64,000 nucleotides of DNA from Bacillus subtilis (GTDB taxonomy: Bacteria; Pseudomonadota; Alphaproteobacteria; Rhizobiales; Rhizobiaceae). The position numbers and the translations under genes are program-made. The first letter of the stretch is position 1. Each line of letters opens with the position of its first letter. The stretch spans positions 496,001-560,000 of the forward strand of contig JAHREI010000001.1 of the NCBI GenBank assembly GCA_021733665.1. The letters are read 5' to 3'. The notes beneath the pieces are model-generated. The model did no database searches. It saw only the letters and a program-made list of their open reading frames with translations, and was not told where the DNA came from. Below are positions 18,800-25,677 of this stretch, in pieces.

Positions 18800-20884
18800 T
18801 TGAGCAATCTTGCCACCCATAGTGCCCAGCACGCTGTATCCTTTTCTGAAGATAAAATTCAAGAAGAGGCGAAGCCTGTTGCTGCGGCCGCAACAGCGCG
18901 GTTTCGCGCTTATTTCGGACGCCGGCACTGGTTCTGGCGGGCAGTGATTGCAACGACCGGTTCTGCAGTGATTACTTTATCCGTTCTGATGCTGACGGAA
19001 TGGCTCATGCGTGGATCTGTTGCCTCATGGCAGCAGTTCTTCTCGCTGTCCCATCGCCCGCTCTGGACGACATTGGCACTGGTATTCGTGACAATGTTGC
19101 TGCTCGACGGACTGTTTGGCCGGTTGTGGCAGAGTGTGCTGGTGGTAGCACCGGTTTTGCTCGGCTTTGCATGGTTCAGCCAGCAAAAAGGGATGTATCT
19201 CGGCGATCCGCTTTATCCGAGTGATCTGCTCTATACCCGTCAGGTGATTGATCTGATGCCTTTATTGGTGCGCGATCGCCCGCTGGATGCGGTGCTGATC
19301 GTACTGGCATCTCTCGCGGCGATTGCAGGTCTGTACTTTTGCTGGCGCTATTTCCGCCGTTCGATGCCGAAGTTGAGCTGGGCAGCACGCGGCGCACGGC
19401 TGGCAGTTGCCTTGCCGGCTTTGATCTGGTTCGGCAGCATCTCTGATTATTCAAGCTTTTCCTATATCCGTGACCGCATGGGCATTGTGCCGATGATGTG
19501 GGATCAGAAGGAAAACTATGCCCATAACGGGCTGGTTGTGGCTTTTATCTTTAATATTCCGATGGCCAATGTATCTGCGCCTAACGGTTATTCGCAGGAG
19601 CGAATTGAAAGCATCGCGGAATATTTGTTCCCTGCAGATGCAGATGACGGCCTGAATGGCGTGTCCGGTACGCATGGTGAAGCGATCGTTCCGGTTGCTG
19701 TGCGCAATGATGACAAGCCGGATGTGATTATGATTATGAGTGAATCCTTTTGGGATCCCTCACGTCTGCCGGGCGTCGCCTTTGATGAAGACCCGATCAA
19801 AAATGTGCGTGCAAACCAGTCCGGCCATGTGTTTTCGCCGGAATTCGGCGGCATGACCGCGAATGTCGAGTTCGAGGCGCTGACCGGATTTTCCAACGCA
19901 TTTTTGCCTTATGGCAGTATTCCGTATCAGCAATATGTCCGCAGGCCTGTTCCGTCTCTGGCATCTTTCTTCGGAGAGCAGGGCTATGAAACACGTGCCT
20001 TGCACCCTTATCGTCAGTGGTTCTGGAACCGTGGTTCTGTTTATGAGAATTTCGGTTTTGATAAATTTTTGTCAGAAGAAAACCTGCCGGAACTGATGAA
20101 AAAAGGTCATCTCGCTTCGGATGAAGAATTCACCAATGAGATTATCCGCGCGGCTGAAGAGGCTGAAAAACCGCTCTTCCTGTTCGGTGTGTCCCTGCAG
20201 GGGCATGGTCCTTACGCACCAAGCCGCTATCCGGATAGCAAAATCAAAGTTGTAACCGATGCAGGCAGCGCTGTGAGCGAGGCTTCAAAAGGTTCTGTGC
20301 GTTCTTATGCGCAAGGTGCGCAGGATGCGGATATCAATCTGGCACGGTTAATGGACTGGGCGAAGAAGCGTGAACGGGAAACCATTATTGTGTTTTTCGG
20401 TGATCATCTGCCGCCGATGGGCGATGTCTATGTTGAAAGCGGTTTCATGAAAAACCGCACGGCAAGCCGTGTTGATACTGCCGATCATATGATGGCGCAG
20501 CATGAGACACCGCTGGTTCTGTGGTCAAGCCGCACCGACAGCCTGCGTGGTGTGGGAACGGTCAGCCCGTCCTTCCTGCCACTCTATGTACTGGAAATGG
20601 CCGGACTTCAGCATCCTTATTACACCGGTTTTCTCGGTAAAGTGCATCAGGAATACAGCGTGATCGACGGTCATATGCTGCTGGATAAAGATTACACGCC
20701 GCATGCAGGCTGGATGCAGCAACCTTCCATTCCGCAGATTTTGCAGGATTATCGTCAGGTGCAATATGACATGATGTTTGGTAATACCTATTCCAAGGAA
20801 AAGATATTTCCGTTTCTGAGTGCCGGTATTTATGCCGCGGGCGATCACGATAATAAAGAACAGGTTACATCGACAAAATACTAG
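18800..20884 (+). CDS. LTA synthase/OpgB-like phosphoglycerol transferase family protein
   Basis: Inner-membrane enzyme of 694 residues with five N-terminal membrane segments (about 40-250) and a periplasmic alkaline-phosphatase-fold domain. Key motifs are IMIMSESFWDPSRLPGV (metal Glu), GGMTANVEFEALTGF (the threonine is the expected nucleophile), SLQGHGPY and IVFFGDHLPPMG. This is the LtaS/MdoB pattern. In rhizobia such proteins decorate periplasmic glucans with phosphoglycerol, so a glucan- or envelope-modifying role is the best inference; sulfatase is an alternative label. The only possible start is TTG at 18800, with GGAAG upstream; a stop at 18767 closes the frame. It is followed by the HWE kinase after 176 bases. 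Confidence 0.86.
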   Translation: MSNLATHSAQHAVSFSEDKIQEEAKPVAAAATARFRAYFGRRHWFWRAVIATTGSAVITLSVLMLTEWLMRGSVASWQQFFSLSHRPLWTTLALVFVTMLLLDGLFGRLWQSVLVVAPVLLGFAWFSQQKGMYLGDPLYPSDLLYTRQVIDLMPLLVRDRPLDAVLIVLASLAAIAGLYFCWRYFRRSMPKLSWAARGARLAVALPALIWFGSISDYSSFSYIRDRMGIVPMMWDQKENYAHNGLVVAFIFNIPMANVSAPNGYSQERIESIAEYLFPADADDGLNGVSGTHGEAIVPVAVRNDDKPDVIMIMSESFWDPSRLPGVAFDEDPIKNVRANQSGHVFSPEFGGMTANVEFEALTGFSNAFLPYGSIPYQQYVRRPVPSLASFFGEQGYETRALHPYRQWFWNRGSVYENFGFDKFLSEENLPELMKKGHLASDEEFTNEIIRAAEEAEKPLFLFGVSLQGHGPYAPSRYPDSKIKVVTDAGSAVSEASKGSVRSYAQGAQDADINLARLMDWAKKRERETIIVFFGDHLPPMGDVYVESGFMKNRTASRVDTADHMMAQHETPLVLWSSRTDSLRGVGTVSPSFLPLYVLEMAGLQHPYYTGFLGKVHQEYSVIDGHMLLDKDYTPHAGWMQQPSIPQILQDYRQVQYDMMFGNTYSKEKIFPFLSAGIYAAGDHDNKEQVTSTKY

Positions 20885-21060
20885 AGTGCTGTGTTAAGAT
20901 TGCTCATCCGTTCTGTTCGGGCTTCACTACCGGTTTTTACGTACTTGCTATGATTTGATAATTTTTTTATCTTTGATCAAAGATTGCGCGTATCGTTCTT
21001 TTTTCTGCTGAGAGGCGTTGCCTTTTGGTCTGCAACGGAACTGGTCAGGGGGAAGCGAAT

Positions 21061-23100
21061 TTGAAGCGGCATCTTACGCAGTTTGCGCTGGTCTTGTTGC
21101 TTCCGCTGATTTTTCTGTCAGGCTTTTTTCTGTGGCTGCTGGTCATGCACGAGAGAACGCGCATTGAGAACCAGACATTAGATGTCACGCAGGCACTGTC
21201 CATTACCATTGACCGCGAGATCTACGGATTACAACGCGCGGCTGAAATCATCAGCTATTCCAATATTTTAAGGAATGGTCGCTTTGATATTCTGCAAACA
21301 ACATTGCGGGATATGGCGGCTGAACTGAATATTGTGATGACGATCTATGATCCGGAAGCGAAGCTTCTGGTGTCGTCAGATACAGAACATATTTCGGATA
21401 TTCCGCTGCTGACGAAAGCAGATCTGGAACAGGTTTCTTTGGAGAAGCCGACCTATGTTAGTGGCCTTATGCGCGCCCGTCCGGATGATCCCTATTACTT
21501 TACGGTACTGCGTCCGGTTATCGTTGAGGGCAGGCTGCAATATTACCTTGCTTTGTCGATGGAGGCGCAACGGATCAGCGATATTTTGAATATACGTGAT
21601 CTGCATAAAAACTGGACCGCTTTTGTTGTCGATCCGAACGACAGAGTTTTGGCGCGCAGCAGTAACAGTAAGGATTACGTTGGCAAGCTGATACCGGATA
21701 ATCTGCGTGCCGTAACGCAGGAAGCAGAAGGGTTCTGGAGCGGTACAATTCTCGATGGTAATGAGGTTTTCGGCTATTATATCCGCTCTGATGCCAGCGG
21801 CTGGCGAACCGCAATTGGTGTTAATCGTGCGGAACTGAGCCGGCCGGTCTGGCTGGCTTTTGCTTATTTTGTTTTCCTGTTAGCCGGAACTATTTTACTC
21901 AGTGTGGTACTGGCAGGGTTCTTTGGGCGCAAGATTTCCCGACCGGTACGAAAATTGGCAGCACAGGCCAAAGCTGTAGGCGACATAGCGGAAGTGAAAC
22001 CGCTGAAGTCAGGTATTGAAGAACTGGATGTTGTCAGCGTTGCGCTGGCTGAAGCTGATAAGCGTAACCGCACCAAAGAGCTGCGATTGCTGGAAGCGCA
22101 ATTGCGACTGCAAATGGCGCTTGATGCCGGTAATATCGGCGTATGGGAATATAATCCTGATGGCGATGAAGTGACACTGGATGGTCGTGCCAGTCATATG
22201 CTGGCTTTTCAGGACAGGCACAAAATCAATTTTGGCACGGATTTCATGCCGCTTGTGCATGATGAGGATAAGCTGCGTGTGCAGACCGCGTTGGGTAATG
22301 CGCTGCAGTCCGGTGAGATTGTACGCGAAACCTTCCGCATCCGCGATGAAGATCAGCCGCATCCGCTCTGGGTGACGGGTATTGGCCGCCGTATTTATAC
22401 CGATAGCGGCAAGCCTTCGGTACTCGGACTGATCGTCAATGTCACAGCAGAGCAAATGGCCTTGCAGCAACGTGAGGTGGTGGCGCAGGAGCTTAACCAC
22501 CGGCTGAAAAATATGTTTGCGGTTATCATTAGCCTGATGAATTTGTCAGCGCGGGGCAAAACGGATGTACAAGATTATGTCAGCCAGATGCGCGAGCGTA
22601 TGACGGCACTCGCCAGTGCATTTACGCTGACCTATCAGAGCAATACGACGGCGCTGAGCACGCAGACACATATTTCATTGAATGATTTGCTGATCCGGTT
22701 GGCCGAACCCTATGGTTTTGCTGCTCAGGAGCGTATCCGTGTTACCGGGGAGGCGCTGTTATGCCCTGTCGGGCATGTCACACCGATCAGTCTGGTTTTT
22801 CATGAACTGGTCACCAATGCCGTCAAGCATGGTGCTTTATCCGTACCGCAAGGACATGTTGAAATCCGGCTGTCGAAGCAGAAGCCGGTGATGACAATCG
22901 AGTGGCTTGAGATTCATGGACCCGAAATTGCTCAGGAGCCGTCCAAACGCGGTTTTGGTTCGCGCCTGAAACAGATGAGCATTGATGTGCAGATGCAGGG
23001 TTCTTTTAAAGAAGTCTGGACGAAAGAAGGCCTCATTTGCATCATTCAGCTACCGTTGCCCGATCTGTCTGAGCAGGAGAACGGGCAGAAGCAAGACTGA
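21061..23100 (+). CDS. HWE-family sensor histidine kinase with periplasmic Cache-like sensor
   Basis: About 679 residues. A membrane anchor (10-32) is followed by a periplasmic segment of about 245 residues with dCache-like features (RDMAAELNIVMTIYD, GWRTAIGVN), a second membrane helix, a HAMP-like linker, and a PAS domain (AGNIGVWEYNPDGDEVTL). The catalytic part has the phospho-accepting HisKA_2/HWE box LNHRLKNMFAVI, the N-box HELVTNAVKHGAL, the WxE residues in IEWLEIHGP, and the G-box GFGSRL. HWE kinases are typical of Hyphomicrobiales. No response regulator is adjacent. I chose TTG at 21061, directly after AGGGGGAAG; the frame extends to another TTG at 21025 without such a site. Confidence 0.9.
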   Translation: MKRHLTQFALVLLLPLIFLSGFFLWLLVMHERTRIENQTLDVTQALSITIDREIYGLQRAAEIISYSNILRNGRFDILQTTLRDMAAELNIVMTIYDPEAKLLVSSDTEHISDIPLLTKADLEQVSLEKPTYVSGLMRARPDDPYYFTVLRPVIVEGRLQYYLALSMEAQRISDILNIRDLHKNWTAFVVDPNDRVLARSSNSKDYVGKLIPDNLRAVTQEAEGFWSGTILDGNEVFGYYIRSDASGWRTAIGVNRAELSRPVWLAFAYFVFLLAGTILLSVVLAGFFGRKISRPVRKLAAQAKAVGDIAEVKPLKSGIEELDVVSVALAEADKRNRTKELRLLEAQLRLQMALDAGNIGVWEYNPDGDEVTLDGRASHMLAFQDRHKINFGTDFMPLVHDEDKLRVQTALGNALQSGEIVRETFRIRDEDQPHPLWVTGIGRRIYTDSGKPSVLGLIVNVTAEQMALQQREVVAQELNHRLKNMFAVIISLMNLSARGKTDVQDYVSQMRERMTALASAFTLTYQSNTTALSTQTHISLNDLLIRLAEPYGFAAQERIRVTGEALLCPVGHVTPISLVFHELVTNAVKHGALSVPQGHVEIRLSKQKPVMTIEWLEIHGPEIAQEPSKRGFGSRLKQMSIDVQMQGSFKEVWTKEGLICIIQLPLPDLSEQENGQKQD

Positions 23101-23104
23101 ACCA

Positions 23105-23548
23105 TTATTTCTTGGCACCGGTTTTGCTGCAATTGTGCTTATTCTCTGCAATCATCTGGTTTTGCAGGGACAGGGCATCAATAATAGCGCAATTCGGATC
23201 ATTATCGCCGTGGCAGCGGTCGGCCAGTTGCTGCAAAGTATCGGCCATGGAGCGCATATCGGCGATTTTGGTTTCAAGCTCTGCCACATGAGCCAGAGCG
23301 ATCTGTTTGACCTCCGCAGAGGCACGCTGATCATTGCGCCAGAGATTGAGCAATAGTTTGATCCGCTCCAGCGACAGGCCGAGATCACGGCACTGGCGGA
23401 TAAAGCGCAGATTTTGCACATCGCGGTCCGAATAGACGCGATAGCCGGATGCAGTGCGGTTGGCTGCATCAATCAGCCCGATGGATTCATAATAGCGGAT
23501 CATCTTGGCGGAGATGCCGGATGCTTTTTCTGCCTCGCCGATTATCAT
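23105..23548 (-). CDS. cueR: MerR-family copper-responsive activator CueR
   Basis: A 147-residue MerR-type regulator. The N-terminal winged helix is IGEAEKASGISAKMIRYYESIGLI, followed by the long dimerisation helix. The metal loop near the C-terminus is CHGDNDPNC, two cysteines seven residues apart, the Cu(I) site of CueR. The tail is slightly longer than usual and includes another Cys. ATG follows GGAGCG. It lies about 7 kb from its apparent target, the copZ-copA promoter, which has the 19-bp spacer such proteins require. It ends 4 bases from the stop of the convergent HWE kinase. Confidence 0.92.
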   Translation of the reverse strand: MIIGEAEKASGISAKMIRYYESIGLIDAANRTASGYRVYSDRDVQNLRFIRQCRDLGLSLERIKLLLNLWRNDQRASAEVKQIALAHVAELETKIADMRSMADTLQQLADRCHGDNDPNCAIIDALSLQNQMIAENKHNCSKTGAKK

Positions 23549-23682
23549 GTTTCGCTCCGATCAGTCTTATTCATTATCATATAGGTTTGCTCGCACTATA
23601 TCAAAGAGCGGATCATCCGGCTTTCAAATGAATAATGTGTAGTGACAGCGCAGATAACTTAATATAATGACTGATATATCAC

Positions 23683-23761
23683 GATCATTCCGAATGATCA
23701 TCGCTTGATACGGCCTCAGCCATAGTCAGCGATGGAAAAATCATATTAGTTTGATGCATCA
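23683..23761. promoter_or_regulatory. Palindromes upstream of aldehyde dehydrogenase gene
   Basis: GATCATTC-C-GAATGATC (23683-23699) is a perfect 8-bp dyad with one central base. TGATGCATCA (23752-23761) is a second perfect palindrome. Both lie in the 277-bp divergent gap between cueR and the dehydrogenase. They are plausible operators, but the cognate regulator is not in the window. Confidence 0.4.
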
Positions 23762-23825
23762 TATACGTATGTGCCGCCGATAAGATGAAACATTCGGACG
23801 ACACGCAAAGGGGAGTTTGCAGGAT

Positions 23826-25262
23826 ATGACATTGCATAAAAATCTGATCAACGGTGAGTGGGTTGGCGGCGAGGCAATCCCGAATATCAGTCCGTCTGAT
23901 ACCAATGATGTGGTGGGGGAATATGCCCGCGCAACACAGGCCGACGCGCTGAGTGCGATTGCAGCAGCCAAGGTGGCATTTCCAAGCTGGTCACGCTCCG
24001 GCATCATGGAGCGCCATGCGATCCTGCGTAAAACCTCTGATGAAATTCTGGCGCGCAAAGAAGAACTTGGTCGTCTGCTGGCGCGGGAAGAGGGCAAAAC
24101 CCTGCCGGAAGCCATTGGCGAAACCATGCGTGCTGCGCAGATTTTCGATTTCTTTGCCAATGAAGCCCTGCGCTTAGCCGGTGAAGTGCTGCCGTCGGTT
24201 CGCCCGAATATCGGTGTTGAAGTGACCCGCGAACCGGTAGGTGTGGTCGGTATTATTACGCCGTGGAACTTCCCGATTGCCATTCCGGCATGGAAGATCG
24301 CACCGGCACTTTGCTACGGTAATACCGTGGTATTTAAACCGGCTGATCTGGTGCCGGGCTGCGCCCATGCGATTGTTGATATTCTGCACCGTGCGGGTCT
24401 GCCGAAAGGCGTGCTCAATCTGGTGATGGGCAAAGGCTCGGTTGTTGGTCAGGCTATTCTGGACAGTGCGGATGTACATGCCCTGACATTCACCGGTTCC
24501 ACCGGTACCGGTCAGCGTGTCGCTGCGGCTTCGATCGTTCATAACCGCAAGTTCCAGCTGGAAATGGGCGGTAAAAACCCGTTTGTCATTCTGGATGATG
24601 CCGATCTGGATGTGGCCGTTGATGCCGCGCTTAATTCCTCTTTCTTCTCAACAGGCCAGCGCTGCACAGCATCGTCCCGTCTGATCGTGCAGGAAGGTAT
24701 CCATGACCGCTTCGTGGATGCTCTGGTTGCGCGTATGAAGACGCTGGTGATTGATGATGCTCTGAAATCCGGCACCCATATCGGCCCTGTGGTGGATGAC
24801 AGCCAGCTGAAACAGGATCTGGATTACATTACGCTTGGGGCACAAGAAGGTGCGAAACTGGCCTTTGGCGGAGAGCAGCTGGAACGTGACACTCCGGGCT
24901 TCTATCTGCGCCCTGCCTTGTTTACGGAAGCTACCAACCAGATGCGTATTTCCCGCGAGGAAATTTTTGGTCCTGTGGCCAGTGTTATCCGCGTGAAAAA
25001 CTATGAAGAAGCATTGGCAACAGCCAATGATACAGCATTCGGCCTGTCTTCCGGCATTGCAACAACCAGCCTGAAATATGCAACGCATTTCAAACGCAAT
25101 TCCGATGCGGGCATGGTGATGGTCAATCTGCCGACTGCAGGTGTGGATTTCCATGTGCCGTTTGGTGGTCGTAAAGGTTCCAGCTACGGCTCGCGTGAGC
25201 AGGGGCGTTATGCGGCGGAATTCTACACGACTGTTAAAACCGCCTATACACTGGCTGGCTGA
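23826..25262 (+). CDS. Aldehyde dehydrogenase, 2,5-dioxovalerate (ketoglutarate semialdehyde) dehydrogenase type
   Basis: NAD(P)-dependent dehydrogenase of 478 residues. Motifs: PWNFPIAIPAWKIAPALCYGNTVVFKP, FTGSTGTGQRVA, LEMGGKNPFVILDDADLD (general base) and STGQRCTASSR (catalytic Cys). The sequence style, especially SPSDTNDVVGEYA at the start, MGGKNP and the C-terminal FGGRKGSSYGSREQG, follows the Bacillus YcbD/GucD-like group that oxidises alpha-ketoglutarate semialdehyde in sugar-acid breakdown. I infer that substrate from resemblance only; succinate semialdehyde is the main alternative. ATG 23826 is chosen because GGGGAG sits 10 bases upstream; a TTG nine bases earlier is too close to it. 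No pathway partner is adjacent, which is unusual for this family. Confidence 0.82.
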   Translation: MTLHKNLINGEWVGGEAIPNISPSDTNDVVGEYARATQADALSAIAAAKVAFPSWSRSGIMERHAILRKTSDEILARKEELGRLLAREEGKTLPEAIGETMRAAQIFDFFANEALRLAGEVLPSVRPNIGVEVTREPVGVVGIITPWNFPIAIPAWKIAPALCYGNTVVFKPADLVPGCAHAIVDILHRAGLPKGVLNLVMGKGSVVGQAILDSADVHALTFTGSTGTGQRVAAASIVHNRKFQLEMGGKNPFVILDDADLDVAVDAALNSSFFSTGQRCTASSRLIVQEGIHDRFVDALVARMKTLVIDDALKSGTHIGPVVDDSQLKQDLDYITLGAQEGAKLAFGGEQLERDTPGFYLRPALFTEATNQMRISREEIFGPVASVIRVKNYEEALATANDTAFGLSSGIATTSLKYATHFKRNSDAGMVMVNLPTAGVDFHVPFGGRKGSSYGSREQGRYAAEFYTTVKTAYTLAG

Positions 25263-25285
25263 GACAACCGATAAGACAAAGAAAA

Positions 25286-25313
25286 ACGGAGAGGGCAACC
25301 TCTCCGTTTTTTT
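25286..25313 (+). terminator. Rho-independent terminator after aldehyde dehydrogenase gene
   Basis: ACGGAGAGG (25286-25294) and CCTCTCCGT (25299-25307) with a GCAA tetraloop and seven T residues. It runs into the stop codon of the converging small gene. Confidence 0.85.
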
Positions 25314-25602
25314 ATCGCCTTAGCATGCGGATTGCCGCTTCATTGAGCGTGGCATGATAGGCCAGTAATTGTTTCCGTCGCTTAGGTGACAGACGTTTCT
25401 TGCGCAGCAAAAATGTGGTGACAGTCTGAATAAGGCTGCACAGGTTGAGCAGAAACAGACAAAGCAGACGGGCGAACCAGCCGAGTTTTCTGGGTGGTTT
25501 ATGCTGAAATCGCGGTGCGGATTTCCGCCCTTTGCGCGGCGGCTGGTTTCGTGGCAGATGCGCCTGAAAGCAGAGGGGAGATAGCCGGTTGATAAAGGTC
25601 AT
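25312..25602 (-). CDS. Small basic single-pass membrane protein, unrecognised
   Basis: Encodes 96 residues. A strongly basic first half (many Arg, Lys and Pro) precedes one hydrophobic segment, about residues 41-66 (WFARLLCLFLLNLCSLIQ), then another Arg/Lys-rich tail ending in AIRMLRR. I do not recognise a family. AGGA lies 8 bases before the ATG. It is 75 bases downstream of mgtA on the same strand but beyond a hairpin terminator, so it is expressed either by read-through or alone. A link to magnesium transport is only positional. It could be a chance frame, but the membrane segment flanked by positive charge is coherent. Confidence 0.5.
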   Translation of the reverse strand: MTFINRLSPLCFQAHLPRNQPPRKGRKSAPRFQHKPPRKLGWFARLLCLFLLNLCSLIQTVTTFLLRKKRLSPKRRKQLLAYHATLNEAAIRMLRR

Positions 25603-25627
25603 GAGGCATATCCTGTTGTTGCAAAAG

Positions 25628-25655
25628 ATTACGGGCAGAACAACCTGCCCGTAAT
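25628..25655 (-). terminator. Terminator after mgtA
   Basis: ATTACGGGCAG and CTGCCCGTAAT form a perfect 11-bp stem around a 6-nt loop; on the minus strand the stem is followed by CTTTTGC. Confidence 0.75.
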
Positions 25656-25677
25656 TTCAGCCTTCTGGCTTGAGGTC

